NCBI RefSeq assembly: GCF_024436035.1
Contig: NZ_JANFNG010000013.1
Span: forward strand, 1-64,000
Direction of reading: 5' to 3'
DNA from: Streptomyces humicola
Lineage (GTDB): Bacteria > Actinomycetota > Actinomycetes > Streptomycetales > Streptomycetaceae
Length of the DNA stretch: 64,000 nucleotides
This document shows positions 49,056-58,682 of the stretch, one piece after another. Within the stretch, counting starts at the first letter, position 1. The number at the start of each line of letters is the position of its first letter. A program made the position numbers and the translations under genes. The notes below the pieces were generated by a model. The model was not told where the DNA came from. It saw nothing but the letters and a program-made list of their open reading frames with translations, and ran no database searches.

Positions 49056-50693
49056 ATGAGTGCAACCCTCGTCGCCAAGGACCTCACCGCCGGACACGGG
49101 GACCGCGTCCTGTTCTCGGGACTCGACCTGGTGGCCGCACCCGGCGACGTCGTCGGTCTCGTGGGCGCCAACGGCGCCGGAAAGTCGACGCTGCTGCGGA
49201 TGCTCGCCGGCCTCCAGCCGCCCGAGGAGGGCCTGGTGCGGCTCAGCCCGCCCGATGCGAGCGTCGGGCATCTGCCGCAGGAGCCCGAGCGCCGCGACGG
49301 CGAGACCGTGCGCGCCTTCCTCGCCCGGCGCACCGGAGTGGCCGCCGCCCAGGCTGCCCTGGACGCCGCGACCCAGGCGCTGGTGGACGGCGCGCCCGGC
49401 GCCGACGACGCGTACGCGGCCGGCCTGGAGCGGTGGCTCGCGCTCGGCGGCGCCGACCTCGACGAGCGGGCCGACGAGGTGGCCGCCGAGCTCGGCCTCA
49501 CCGTCGGCCTCGACCAGTCGATGACCTCGCTCTCCGGCGGCCAGGCGGCCCGCGCGGGCCTCGCTTCGCTGCTGCTCAGCCGCTACGACGTCTTCCTGCT
49601 CGACGAGCCCACCAACGACCTCGACCTGGACGGCCTCGAACGGCTGGAGTCCTTCGTCCGCGGGCTGCGGGCGGCCACCGTCGTGGTCAGCCACGACCGG
49701 GAGTTCCTCGCCAGGACCGTCACCCGCGTCGTCGAGCTCGACCTCGCCCAGCAACGGGTCAACACCTACGGCGGCGGCTACGAGGCGTATCTGGAGGAGC
49801 GCGAGATCGCGCGCAGGCACGTCCGTGAGGAGTACGACGAGTACGCGGAGAAGAAGGCCGCCCTGGAGGAACGCGCCCGGGCGCAGCGCGCCTGGATGGA
49901 GAAGGGCGTCAAGAACGCCCGGCGCAAGGCGCGTGACAACGACAAGGTCGGACGGAAGTTCCGCACCGAGACCACCGAGAAGCAGGCGAGCAAGGCTCGC
50001 CAGACCGAACGGCTCATCGAGCGCCTCGACGCCGTCGAGGAACCCCGCAAGGAGTGGGAGCTGCGGATGGAGATCGCCGCCGCGGCCCGCTCCGGGGCGG
50101 TGGTGTCGACGCTGCGCGGCGCCGAGGTACGGCGAGGTTCCTTCCACCTCGGACCGGTCGACCTGCAGATCGACTGGGCCGACCGGGTTGCGATCACTGG
50201 CGCCAACGGTGCCGGGAAGTCCACGCTGCTTGCGGCGATGCTCGGGCGGGTCGCACTCGACGGCGGATACGCGGCCCTCGGCCCCGGAGTGGTGGTAGGC
50301 GAGGTCGACCAGGCACGCCGGCTCTTCCACGGGGGAGAGGCGCTGCTCGTCGCGTTCGGTGCCCTCGTCCCGGAGATGCCGCCCGCCGATGTCCGTACGC
50401 TTCTGGCCAAGTTCGGGTTGAAGGCCGCCCATGTGCTGCGCCCCGCCGCGACCTTGTCCCCCGGGGAGCGGACGCGTGCCGCGCTGGCACTGCTGCAGGC
50501 GCGCGGGGTCAACCTGCTGGTGCTCGACGAGCCCACCAACCACCTCGACCTGCCCGCGATCGAGCAGCTGGAATCGGCGCTCGACGCCTACAAAGGCACG
50601 CTCCTGCTCGTCACCCACGACCGCCGCATGCTGGACGCCGTCCATGTCACGCGCCGCTTGCAGGTGACGGACGGGCAGGTCGCCGAGGTCTGA
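49056..50693 (+). CDS. ABC-F family ATP-binding protein
   Basis: A 545-residue protein with two ABC cassettes and no membrane domain. Walker A GANGAGKST occurs twice (about residues 37 and 386), the signatures are LSGGQAARAGL and LSPGERTRAAL, and Walker B LLDEPTND and LVLDEPTNH. Between them lies a long charged coiled linker (EEYDEYAEKKAALEERARAQ ... ARRKARDNDKVGRKF), the part that reaches the ribosomal P site in ABC-F proteins. Members either set translation state or give resistance to ribosome-targeting antibiotics. Nothing nearby favours resistance. Monocistronic. Confidence 0.92.
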   Translation: MSATLVAKDLTAGHGDRVLFSGLDLVAAPGDVVGLVGANGAGKSTLLRMLAGLQPPEEGLVRLSPPDASVGHLPQEPERRDGETVRAFLARRTGVAAAQAALDAATQALVDGAPGADDAYAAGLERWLALGGADLDERADEVAAELGLTVGLDQSMTSLSGGQAARAGLASLLLSRYDVFLLDEPTNDLDLDGLERLESFVRGLRAATVVVSHDREFLARTVTRVVELDLAQQRVNTYGGGYEAYLEEREIARRHVREEYDEYAEKKAALEERARAQRAWMEKGVKNARRKARDNDKVGRKFRTETTEKQASKARQTERLIERLDAVEEPRKEWELRMEIAAAARSGAVVSTLRGAEVRRGSFHLGPVDLQIDWADRVAITGANGAGKSTLLAAMLGRVALDGGYAALGPGVVVGEVDQARRLFHGGEALLVAFGALVPEMPPADVRTLLAKFGLKAAHVLRPAATLSPGERTRAALALLQARGVNLLVLDEPTNHLDLPAIEQLESALDAYKGTLLLVTHDRRMLDAVHVTRRLQVTDGQVAEV

Positions 50694-50836
50694 GCCAGGT
50701 CTGAGCCGGGCCCTGCCCGCCATTGCCCGTCCGGTGTGTCCGGTATGGAGGGGCCGCCCGCGGGCCGAAGCCCCATGTCAGGGATGATCGTTGGCCGGAG
50801 GCCGGAAGAGCCGGCCGGTCGAGCGCGGGGGACCCG

Positions 50837-51604
50837 ATGAGCGCGAGCGACGTCCTGGAACTGATACCCGTGGCCATGGCCGCCGGCTGGATCGACGCCG
50901 TCGTGGGCGGTGGCGGCCTGCTCTCGCTCCCCGCGCTGCTGGTGGCACTGCCGGGCGTCCCGACCGCCACCCTCCTCGGCACCAACAAGGTCATGGCCGT
51001 CACCGGCACCACGTCGGCCGCGGCCACCTATCTGCGGCGGACGGAGGTGGACGGCCGGTTCGCCGGTGTCGCCGCGGGCGTCGCGCTGCCGGCCGCGGCC
51101 GCCGGGGCGGTGGTGGCCACGGCGCTGCCCGGCAACGTCTTCCGTCCGGTGATCATGGTGGCTCTGCTGGTCGTCGGGCTCTTCGTCACGCTGCGTCCCG
51201 ATTTCGGGGGGACGCATGCGCCGGTGCGGCTCGGCCCCGCCCGTGCGGCGACCGCGGCGACCCTCAGCGGTGCCGTGATCGGCTTCTACGACGGGATGAT
51301 CGGCTCCGGGACCGGCACCTTCCTCATCATCACCTTCCTCCTCGTCCTCGGCGCCGACTTCCTCCACGGCTCGGCGATGGCCAAGATCGTCAACGTGGCG
51401 ACCAACCTAGGCGCCGTGATCGTCTTCGTCGCACAGGGGCACGTCCTGTGGGGGCTTGCGCCCGCCATGGCCGCAGGCAACATCGCAGGCGGCGCGCTCG
51501 GCGCGCGGATGGCGCTCAAGCGCGGCACGTCATTCATCCGGTACGCGCTGTTGGCCGTTGTTGTCGCTCTGGTGGTGAAACTCGGCTACGACCAGTGGGC
51601 CTGA
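50837..51604 (+). CDS. TauE/SafE (TSUP) family transporter
   Basis: A 255-residue membrane protein with about eight helices in two repeated halves. GWIDAVVGGGGLLSLPALLV and GTNKVMAVTGTTSAAATYL in the first half match GFYDGMIGSGTGTFLIITFL and AMAKIVNVATNLGAVIVF in the second, the internal repeat of TSUP carriers. It probably exports a sulfur-containing or organic anion. GGGGG precedes the ATG at 50837. Confidence 0.88.
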   Translation: MSASDVLELIPVAMAAGWIDAVVGGGGLLSLPALLVALPGVPTATLLGTNKVMAVTGTTSAAATYLRRTEVDGRFAGVAAGVALPAAAAGAVVATALPGNVFRPVIMVALLVVGLFVTLRPDFGGTHAPVRLGPARAATAATLSGAVIGFYDGMIGSGTGTFLIITFLLVLGADFLHGSAMAKIVNVATNLGAVIVFVAQGHVLWGLAPAMAAGNIAGGALGARMALKRGTSFIRYALLAVVVALVVKLGYDQWA

Positions 51605-51748
51605 CCCCGTGGGACGGCCAAGCGAAGACCCCACCGACGGCCGCACAGACTGTCGCTGGGGCCCCGCCGGGGCGCTATCGTCGGGAATGCGGAGACGCAG
51701 TGCGGAATGCGCCCTGTGGCGCGCCCGCAGGGTCGAGAGGGTGACGTC

Positions 51749-52660
51749 GTGGCCGTGTTCCTGCTGGGGGTCGGCGCCGCATGCTGCCTCGGCGTCGGCT
51801 TCGTCCTGCAGCAACGCCAAGCCCAGCGCGCCCCGCTCTCCGACTTCCTCTCCTTCCGGCTGCTGCTCGACCTGATGCGCTACCCGGAATGGCTGCTGGG
51901 CATCGCGGCCATGATCGCCGGTCTCGTTCTGGGCGCGATCGCCCTCGCCAACGGCGAGGTCTCCCTGGTCGAGCCGCTGACCGCCACCAACCTGCTGTTC
52001 GCGATGGCCCTTTCGCGCTGGCTGACCGGCCAGCCACTCGGCTGGAGCGGCTGGCTCGGCGTCGTGCTGCTCGCACTCGGCGTGACGTCGTTCATCGTCG
52101 CCGGGCAGCCGTCCGGCGGCGGTCACCTGGCGGGACCGCTGAAACACTGGCTGATCTTCGGCATCGTCGTCGGGCTCGCCCTGCTGCTCACCGCGCTCGC
52201 CAGACACATACACCCCACGCTCGAAGCGACCGTGCTCGCGCTCGCCGCCGGCCTGCTCTACGGGCTGCAGGACTCGCTCACCCGGATCACCGGCCAGTTC
52301 GTGGCCAGCGGCGGCGTCGCGGTGATCTTCGTGCACTGGCAGCCGTACGTCATCGTGGTGCTCGGCATCACGGGGCTCCTGCTGGTGCAGAGCGCCTTCG
52401 AGACGGCTCCACTGCGCTCCTCACTGCCCGCTCTGACCGCGGCGCAACCGCTCGCCGGCATCGCCTGCGGCGTCGGCATCCTCGGCGACCGGCTGCGCGT
52501 CACACCCGGCGCCCTCGCCTGGGAAGCAGCCGGGCTCGTGGCGATTGTGCTGGGGATCGTGCTGCTCGGCAGCCACCCGGCAATGCCGGAGGGCCGGTGC
52601 GCCCAGCGCGACCCGATGCAGGCCAAGCGCGCGCACGCTCAGCGCGTCGGCGGCACGTAG
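51749..52660 (+). CDS. DMT-superfamily membrane transporter
   Basis: A 303-residue protein with about 10 helices in EamA-like halves: VFLLGVGAACCLGVGFVLQQ at the N terminus, then LVEPLTATNLLFAMALSRWL, later LAAGLLYGLQDSLTRITGQF and ALTAAQPLAGIACGVGILGD. It resembles the NIPA/DMT-type carriers of actinobacteria. Substrate unknown. GAGAGG lies 8 bases before the GTG at 51749, better than the ATG at 51707. The 3' end overlaps the minus-strand GT39-like gene by 22 bases. Confidence 0.82.
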   Translation: MAVFLLGVGAACCLGVGFVLQQRQAQRAPLSDFLSFRLLLDLMRYPEWLLGIAAMIAGLVLGAIALANGEVSLVEPLTATNLLFAMALSRWLTGQPLGWSGWLGVVLLALGVTSFIVAGQPSGGGHLAGPLKHWLIFGIVVGLALLLTALARHIHPTLEATVLALAAGLLYGLQDSLTRITGQFVASGGVAVIFVHWQPYVIVVLGITGLLLVQSAFETAPLRSSLPALTAAQPLAGIACGVGILGDRLRVTPGALAWEAAGLVAIVLGIVLLGSHPAMPEGRCAQRDPMQAKRAHAQRVGGT

Positions 52661-54153
52661 GCGGACCACCCCTTGACCAGCGGCGAGCCGTGCAGTGCGA
52701 CGCGCCTCCAGCCCGGTGCGTAGTCGGGGGCGCTGCCGCCCGGTCCGACCAGGATTGCGACGTTCTCGTGCTCGGCGGCGCGGATCACGGCCGGCCCCGA
52801 GGCCGCCGACGCGTCGGTGTGGACGTCCGAGGAGATCGACGAGGCACAGCGGGCGTTGTAGGCGACGGGCTGGGTCTCTCCGGCCACGAGGCAGGGCGGC
52901 TTGATGCCGATACGGTTCAGCGCCAGGCCGAGGGCCCGGTACTGCCCGTTGTCCCGGACCGCCGCGTCGACCTGGTGCCGCAGCACCACCTGCTGTTCCG
53001 CCATGTTCGCCAGCAGCAGGCCGCCGACCAGCACGCAGGCGGCGATCCTCGCCGGCGTGGGCGCGTTTCGTGCGGCCCGCAGTCCTCGCGTCAGCAGCGC
53101 CGCTATCGGCAGCGACAACAGCGCGAACGCCGGGAGGAAGAAGCGCGGCGCGGAATAGTTGATCATGAACAGGTACGAGGCGGACAACGACAGTGCGCAC
53201 ACCGCAGGGAGCGCCGCCGTCGCCAGTGGCCGTCGGCCTAGCCGCGCCGCCACGACGAGGGCCACTGCAGCGAGCACCGGTATCGCCACCGCCCACAGGT
53301 CGGCCCACGCCGGGCCTTCACCGGTCGTGCACGGGCGGCACAACACAGGGCCGTTGGCGCTGCGCAGGACGTGTCCGAGGTTCCACGACACGCCCATGCC
53401 GCCTTCGACGCCGGCCGCGTCGCTGAGCCGCTCCAGCACCCCGCCGAAGCGCACATACGCCTCGATGACCCACTCCACCAGCCCGGCCGCGAGCCCGCCC
53501 GTGATCGCCGCCGCGACCGCCGGCCTCCGCCAGGAGCGCACCGCTGCCGCAGCGACGAGCAACGGCAGCGCCAGATACACCCCGTCATTGGCGCGAACCA
53601 GCGTCGCCCAGCCGACGGCGAACCCGATCCCCAGCAGCAGGCGCGCGTCCGGCCCCTCCCGTACCGTCCGAAGGAACAGGCCTGTCGCCGCCACGGCGGC
53701 GAAGGCCACCCACAGGTTCGGCATCAGCTCCGGACCGTAGTCGAGGCTCACCCACAGGGTCGCGAAGAGCAGCGCGGCGAGCGCCGTCGTACCGCCCCCG
53801 ATGAGCCGCCGCCACACTGCGAACGAGGCGAACAGCGCAAGCCCCGACAACACGGCCAGGAAGACCCGTATCGCCGTCGGGTCGGAGGTGAACAGGGCCA
53901 CCGGCGCACCGAGCAGCGTCACGCCGCGTGAGCGCGGGGCGCTGAAGAAGGCGGCCGGGGAGCGGGGATCCACCTGGGAGAAGTAGATCGACTCGTCCCA
54001 GGCGAGCGGGTGCCCGGGCGAGACGAGCACCAGTTGCAGCACGGTGTAGACAACGGCGACCAGGGCCAGTCGCAGGTCGCGGCCGCGCAGCTGCGCTGCG
54101 GCGCCGGCGACCCGGGGGGTGGCGCGGGCCGACGCTATACCGGCTGTGGTCAT
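52639..54153 (-). CDS. GT39-like membrane protein (glycosyltransferase GT-C fold)
   Basis: A 504-residue protein with about 11 helices. The first outside loop holds HPLAWDESIYFSQVDPRSPA, the acidic GT-C catalytic pattern (DE). It continues with FATLWVSLDYGPELMPNLWV and FAVGWATLVRANDGVYLALP, typical of mannosyltransferase-like proteins. A short soluble C-terminal part follows. GAGGAG precedes the ATG at 54153. It is a second, distinct GT-C protein in the window; no operon partner is seen. Confidence 0.75.
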   Translation of the reverse strand: MTTAGIASARATPRVAGAAAQLRGRDLRLALVAVVYTVLQLVLVSPGHPLAWDESIYFSQVDPRSPAAFFSAPRSRGVTLLGAPVALFTSDPTAIRVFLAVLSGLALFASFAVWRRLIGGGTTALAALLFATLWVSLDYGPELMPNLWVAFAAVAATGLFLRTVREGPDARLLLGIGFAVGWATLVRANDGVYLALPLLVAAAAVRSWRRPAVAAAITGGLAAGLVEWVIEAYVRFGGVLERLSDAAGVEGGMGVSWNLGHVLRSANGPVLCRPCTTGEGPAWADLWAVAIPVLAAVALVVAARLGRRPLATAALPAVCALSLSASYLFMINYSAPRFFLPAFALLSLPIAALLTRGLRAARNAPTPARIAACVLVGGLLLANMAEQQVVLRHQVDAAVRDNGQYRALGLALNRIGIKPPCLVAGETQPVAYNARCASSISSDVHTDASAASGPAVIRAAEHENVAILVGPGGSAPDYAPGWRRVALHGSPLVKGWSAYVPPTR

Positions 54154-54331
54154 AGGCGTCTCCTCATCGGTGCGGACCCGGCCTGCCGACCCTGCATTGT
54201 CACCTATGCAGGCCAATCATGGGGCCGCATCCTGTGAGGGGAACGCAGCACCCCGGGGCCGGAAGCCGCGCCCGGTGCCGCCTGCCTGCATCCGGTGCTG
54301 CCTGCCCGCTCTCGGCGGCCCGGCCCGGCGC

Positions 54332-55195
54332 TCAGCCCTTGCCCATGTGCTCGACCGGGAGCCCCTCGCCGTCGAGCACCGCCTTGGTGAACGCCCCGGC
54401 GAGCTCCGTGAGCCGCTCCGCGCCCGCCGCGCCGAGGTGCTTGTAGGGGGCGAAGGCGAGCCTGTCGGTGTCGTCCTCGATGGCGCGCCGCAGCTCCGCA
54501 CCGCGCTCGGTCAGCTCGCCGTCCGCGTCGAGCAGCCCGCGCTCGCGCAGCCGTTTCTGGGCGTCGGCCCACTCCTGCGCCGACCAGCCGCGCGTGGTCT
54601 GCACGAAGTACGGCGTGAAGCCCTTGCCCGTCGCCGTGTGCGTGACCAGCGCTTCGAGACCGTCGAGCTCCGCTTCGGCGAGCGCGATCAGATGGCCGTC
54701 GCCGCGGTGCTCACGCAGCAGCGTGGCCGCGTGCCACAGCGCCAGATGCGGCGCGTCGGGCACCGGCAGGTCGGCGTTGGCCGCGTACAGCACCCGGCCG
54801 GGGCGTTCGCATGCCTCGCTGGCGTGGAGGGCGAGCTCGGCGGCGACGGTCATCTCCTTCGACGCGATCGCCTCCGGGCCGAGGATGCGGGTCATGCAGG
54901 CATCGGTGACCAGCAGCCGGGTTTCGAGCACCTGCTGCGGCGAGGCGGAACTCCATGCCGCCGGGATGTGCTGGGCGACGAGATCGGGATGGAAGTTGTA
55001 GAAGGTGGCGATGACGGTGCCGGCGCCCACGGCGCCGAGCGGCGCCGCCCGTCCGGCGAAGTAGGCCATGGGACCGCGCTCCAGGCCGATGGCGGCGAAC
55101 TGCTCGTCGTACTCGGGCGCGAAGTAGATCGCCGAGTGCAGCGGATTGAGCGCGTGGTGGCAGTTGCGGGCCGCGCGCAGTGTGAGGGTCGTCAT
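54332..55195 (-). CDS. SCO6745 family protein
   Basis: A 287-residue soluble protein with the conserved start AARNCHHALNPLHSAIYFAP, EYDEQFAAIGLERGPMAYFA and a C-terminal part with a MarR-like winged region (YFVQTTRGWSAQEWADAQKR, LRERGLLDADGELTERG). Members are frequent in Streptomyces and annotated only by family name. It ends the same strand stretch as the enoyl-CoA hydratase, 11 bases after that gene's stop, so they are probably co-transcribed. Confidence 0.8.
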   Translation of the reverse strand: MTTLTLRAARNCHHALNPLHSAIYFAPEYDEQFAAIGLERGPMAYFAGRAAPLGAVGAGTVIATFYNFHPDLVAQHIPAAWSSASPQQVLETRLLVTDACMTRILGPEAIASKEMTVAAELALHASEACERPGRVLYAANADLPVPDAPHLALWHAATLLREHRGDGHLIALAEAELDGLEALVTHTATGKGFTPYFVQTTRGWSAQEWADAQKRLRERGLLDADGELTERGAELRRAIEDDTDRLAFAPYKHLGAAGAERLTELAGAFTKAVLDGEGLPVEHMGKG

Positions 55196-55206
55196 ACCCT
55201 CTTACG

Positions 55207-55995
55207 TTACCGGTCGGTAGAGACGGTCCATGTGAAGCGCGGCGCACGGCGCTCGAGGAAGGCAGCGACGCCCTCGGCGCGGTCCGCGCTCTGCCGCGCC
55301 TGCCGCTCCCAGTGGGCCAGCCGTGCCGGATCGGTGCGGCCTTCGACGGCCATCCCCGCGAACTCCTTGGCCGCGGCCTGGGTGAGCTGCGAGCGGTCGG
55401 CCAGGGTACGGGCGAAGGCCGTCACCCGCGCGTCGAGCTGCTCGTCGTCGAGCAACTCGTCGACGAGCCCGGAGCGCAGGGCTCGTTCGTCGTCGATCAA
55501 CTCACCGGAGAACAGCAGGTACTTGGCGGCGGACGGCCCGACGAGACCGACGAGTCGCTGCGTCGACGTGGCCGGGTAGACGATCCCGAGCTTGGCCGGC
55601 GTCACGCCGAAACGTGCACCCCGTGCCGCGAACCTCAGATCGCATGCCGCCGCCAGCTGGCAGCCGCCGCCCACGCAGAAACCCCGGATCGCCGCGATCG
55701 TCGGCTTGGGGAACGCGGCGAGTGCATCCTCCGCCGCGACGGCGGCCTGCTGCGCCGAGGTCTCGGCCTCGCGCAGCCCTGAGATGTCTGCGCCCGCGCA
55801 GAACGTCCCGTTCGCGCCGGTCAGCACCACCACCCGCACCGCGGGGTCGTCGGCCAACCGCTCCAGCAGCCTCGGCAGCTGCTGCCACATCGCCAGGGTC
55901 ATGGCGTTGCGCTTGGCCGGATGGCTGATCGTGACGGTAGCGGTGGCGGTGGAGCCGTCCTGGTCCAGCAGCAGACCGGGCTCGCCCTCACCCAT
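55207..55995 (-). CDS. Enoyl-CoA hydratase/isomerase family protein
   Basis: A 262-residue crotonase-fold protein. NGTFCAGADISGLREAE and GFCVGGGCQLAAACDLRFAA form the oxyanion hole, and GIVYPATSTQRLVGLVGPS carries the second conserved region. The catalytic Glu pair of true hydratases is not clearly present at the second position (KLGIVY), so it may be an isomerase or another crotonase reaction. AGGAGG precedes the ATG at 55995. It is followed closely by the SCO6745 gene. Confidence 0.85.
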   Translation of the reverse strand: MGEGEPGLLLDQDGSTATATVTISHPAKRNAMTLAMWQQLPRLLERLADDPAVRVVVLTGANGTFCAGADISGLREAETSAQQAAVAAEDALAAFPKPTIAAIRGFCVGGGCQLAAACDLRFAARGARFGVTPAKLGIVYPATSTQRLVGLVGPSAAKYLLFSGELIDDERALRSGLVDELLDDEQLDARVTAFARTLADRSQLTQAAAKEFAGMAVEGRTDPARLAHWERQARQSADRAEGVAAFLERRAPRFTWTVSTDR

Positions 55996-56080
55996 GCGTT
56001 CCTCCTGGCCATAGGGCATGCCGTGGATGCATGCGTCGGCCGGATCCTAGCCGCACGGGCGCGGCGGGGATCGGCCCCTC

Positions 56081-56116
56081 GGCCTCGCACGGCCTCGCAC
56101 GGCCTCGCACGGCCTC
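56081..56116. repeat. 10-base tandem repeat upstream of the enoyl-CoA hydratase gene
   Basis: GGCCTCGCAC is present three times head to tail and a fourth partial copy (GGCCTC) follows. The next bases form a looser GTCGCCGTTGCA-type repeat to about 56155. The 372-base gap from 55996 to 56367 holds no other feature I can support. Confidence 0.6.
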
Positions 56117-56367
56117 TCGGCGCGGCCGTTGCGGTCGCCGTTGCAGTCGCCATTGAAAGTGGAACGAAGCCCGCAGAACCGTTCCTCCCGTTGGCCCGAA
56201 CGGTCCTGATCGGCCAATTGGCGGCAAAAGGTTCAGACTTGTGGTCACTGCGCTGGTGACGGCTCCGTGGCCCCAACACTCATGGGGAGTGAGGCGGTCA
56301 CAGGGCGTCCCCGGCCGGGGACGCTGCGATGGGCTGCGGGGAACATCACGCGAGGCGGGGTGCAGTC

Positions 56368-56985
56368 ATGGAGGTCCGCGGGAGAGTCCCGCCCGACCCG
56401 GTTCCGGCGGCGGGCGCCGCATGGTCAGATGCCGGCGGCCCGGCGCGGCGCAGCCGAGATGCAGCGCAGGTTGAGGGTCCCGCCCGAGGAACGGGGGAGG
56501 GACACTCGGCCGAAGCGGAGTCGAGGCGGAGCACGCCCAGCAGCGCGGCCACGGTGTGCCCGTACGAGGGGACATGGCGCTTCACCGCACCCGCTCTGGA
56601 GTCCTCCGTGCCGCAGGCCAGGCACGCGGTGCTCGACCTGCTCCGGCGGCAGGGCGTACCGGTGGGCCAGGATGTCGTCGACGACCTGCTGCTGATCGTC
56701 TCCGAGCTGGTCACCAACGCCGTACGGCACGCGGCCGTGCTCTCCCCGCAGATCACCGTCGAGGTGGCGGCCGATTCCGCGTTCGTCAGGGTCGCCGTCG
56801 CCGACGGCCACCCCTACCGGCCCAAGGCGCTGGAAGCCGACGCCGCCCGGACCGGCGGACGCGGTCTGCTGCTGGTCAAGGCGGTCACCCTGGAGGCGGG
56901 CGGCCGCTGCGACGTCGACGTCACCCCGGAGGGCGGCAAGGTGATCTGGGCCGCCCTGCCGATCCGCAGGACGCCGCTGGTGTGA
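56368..56985 (+). CDS. RsbW-like ATP-binding protein (anti-sigma factor kinase type)
   Basis: A 205-residue protein whose C-terminal 125 residues form a HATPase_c domain: ELVTNAVRHA is the N box, VAVADGHPYRP the G1-type box and TGGRGLLLVKAV the G2 box. The first 75 residues are disordered and Pro/Arg-rich. Streptomyces encode many such proteins, thought to bind sigma factors or anti-anti-sigma factors. GAGG precedes the ATG at 56368. Partner unknown. Confidence 0.85.
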   Translation: MEVRGRVPPDPVPAAGAAWSDAGGPARRSRDAAQVEGPARGTGEGHSAEAESRRSTPSSAATVCPYEGTWRFTAPALESSVPQARHAVLDLLRRQGVPVGQDVVDDLLLIVSELVTNAVRHAAVLSPQITVEVAADSAFVRVAVADGHPYRPKALEADAARTGGRGLLLVKAVTLEAGGRCDVDVTPEGGKVIWAALPIRRTPLV

Positions 56986-57014
56986 CCGGCCGGACGGCCT
57001 AAGGCCGCCGGCAG

Positions 57015-57629
57015 CTACCAGCCGGCGGAGCGCCCGGTCAGCTCCCGCACCGTCGGAAGCGCCGCGTCGAGCACGGTCCAGAACCAGGACGACAGCGTGG
57101 TGTCGGCGCCGAGCTTCTCCAGCTCCTCCCGGGTCACGAAGGCGGTCTCGGCCACCTCCACCGGATCGGGATGAGGCTCGGCCCGCACTACCCCCACGAA
57201 CAGGTGGTTGTACTCCTGCTCGACGAGGCCGGAGGCAGGGTCGGGGTGGTTGTAGCGCACGGTCCCGGCCTCCCGCAGCAGCACGGGCGCAATACCCAGC
57301 TCCTCCGCCGTACGGCGGGCGGCGGCCACGAAGGGCTGCTCGCCGGGGTAGGGGTGCCCGCAGCACGTGTTCGACCAGACGCCGGGGGAGTGGTACTTGC
57401 CCAGCGCCCGACGCTGCATCAGCAGCCGCCCGGCATCATCGAAGAGGAAAACGGAGAACGCGCGGTGCAGCTTTCCCGGCGGCAGGTGGGCGGAGAGCTT
57501 CTCGGCGGTGCCGATCGTCACGCCGCTCTCATCGACCAGCTCCAGCATGATGGGTTCCGTTCCGCCTGCGGAGGCGGGCTCTTGGGCCGAGGTGTCGGCG
57601 GTGCGGCCGGAAGCTGGGCTGATCGGCAT
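57015..57629 (-). CDS. idi: Isopentenyl-diphosphate delta-isomerase type 1
   Basis: A 204-residue Nudix-fold enzyme. SNTCCGHPYPGEQP carries the active-site Cys, EQEYNHLFVGVV the catalytic Glu, and RRTAEELGI the Nudix-box remnant. It interconverts IPP and DMAPP for isoprenoid synthesis. Two ATGs are close (57635 and 57629); 57629 has the better distance to GAAGG. It is 48 bases before the nearest minus-strand neighbour's end; no other isoprenoid gene is in the window. Confidence 0.95.
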   Translation of the reverse strand: MPISPASGRTADTSAQEPASAGGTEPIMLELVDESGVTIGTAEKLSAHLPPGKLHRAFSVFLFDDAGRLLMQRRALGKYHSPGVWSNTCCGHPYPGEQPFVAAARRTAEELGIAPVLLREAGTVRYNHPDPASGLVEQEYNHLFVGVVRAEPHPDPVEVAETAFVTREELEKLGADTTLSSWFWTVLDAALPTVRELTGRSAGW

Positions 57630-57731
57630 GGCCATCCTTCGCTGTCGTGACAAACCGGCCCTTAGTCTGCCTCACGACCTACCTATTCCGCCGGTTGGAC
57701 CCGCCTGTTGCCCCGGCGCCCCGGCATCGGG

Positions 57732-58682
57732 TCAGTGGCACAGCCTGGTCTCGTGCGCCTGGTGGCCGCCCGGCTCCAGCTGGAAGGTGCAGTGCTCCAC
57801 GTCGAAGTGGGATCCCAGACAGCCTTGCAGATCGTGCAGCAGCTTCTCGTGCCCCACCGCGTCCAGCACGTCGGGCGCCACCACGACGTGTGCCGACAGC
57901 ACCGGCAGCCCCGAGGTGATGGTCCACACATGCAGGTCGTGCAGGCCCTGCACGCCCGGCAGCGCCAGGATGTGGGCCCGTACCTCCACCATGTCGACGC
58001 CCTTCGGCGCGGCCTCCAGCAGCACGTCCAGCGCCTCACGCAGCAGTTTGACCGTCCGGGGGACGATCATCACCCCGATCAGCAGCGAGGCGACAGGGTC
58101 GGCCCGCCGCCAGCCGGTCGCCATGATCACCACCGCCGCGACCACGACGGCGAGCGAACCGAGCGCGTCGGAGAGCACTTCCAGGAAGGCCCCGCGCACG
58201 TTGAGGGACTCGCGCTGTCCGCGCATCAGCAGCGAAAGCGAGACCACGTTGGCGACGACGCCGACCGAGCCGAAGATCACCGTCACCCCGCCCGGCACCT
58301 CGGCCGGGGTGATCAGCCGCTCGACGGCTTCGACGAGGATGTAGCCGCCGACTCCCAGCAGCAGCACGCAGTTGAGGACGGCAGCGAGGATCTCGGCGCG
58401 CGCGTACCCGTACGTACGGCGCTCGCTCGCCGGACGGTTGGCGAAGTGGATCGCCAGCAGGGCCATGGAGACGCCGATCGCGTCGGTCGCCATGTGACCC
58501 GCGTCGGCGAGCAGCGCGAGAGAGCCGGTGACGGCGGCGCCCGCGATCTCCACGAGCAGCACGGTCAGGGTGATGCCCAGCGTGATCCGCAGCTGCCCGC
58601 GGTACGCGCCGGCGGCCGTGCCCTTCGCGTCCGGATCCGGGCCGTGCGCATGCCCGTGACCGTGCCCGTGCCCTGCCCCCAT
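57732..58682 (-). CDS. Cation diffusion facilitator (Zn/Cd efflux)
   Basis: A 316-residue CDF transporter. The N terminus is a histidine-rich run, GAGHGHGHGHAHGPDPD, followed by six helices. ALLADAGHMATDAIGVSMAL and LEVLSDALGSLAVVVAAVVI carry the HxxxD and DxxxD metal sites of the Zn/Cd group. A C-terminal domain with HDLHVWTITSGLPVLSAHV completes it. The His run is coded by GTG/CAC-type repeats and may vary in length. No metal regulator lies beside it. Confidence 0.92.
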   Translation of the reverse strand: MGAGHGHGHGHAHGPDPDAKGTAAGAYRGQLRITLGITLTVLLVEIAGAAVTGSLALLADAGHMATDAIGVSMALLAIHFANRPASERRTYGYARAEILAAVLNCVLLLGVGGYILVEAVERLITPAEVPGGVTVIFGSVGVVANVVSLSLLMRGQRESLNVRGAFLEVLSDALGSLAVVVAAVVIMATGWRRADPVASLLIGVMIVPRTVKLLREALDVLLEAAPKGVDMVEVRAHILALPGVQGLHDLHVWTITSGLPVLSAHVVVAPDVLDAVGHEKLLHDLQGCLGSHFDVEHCTFQLEPGGHQAHETRLCH

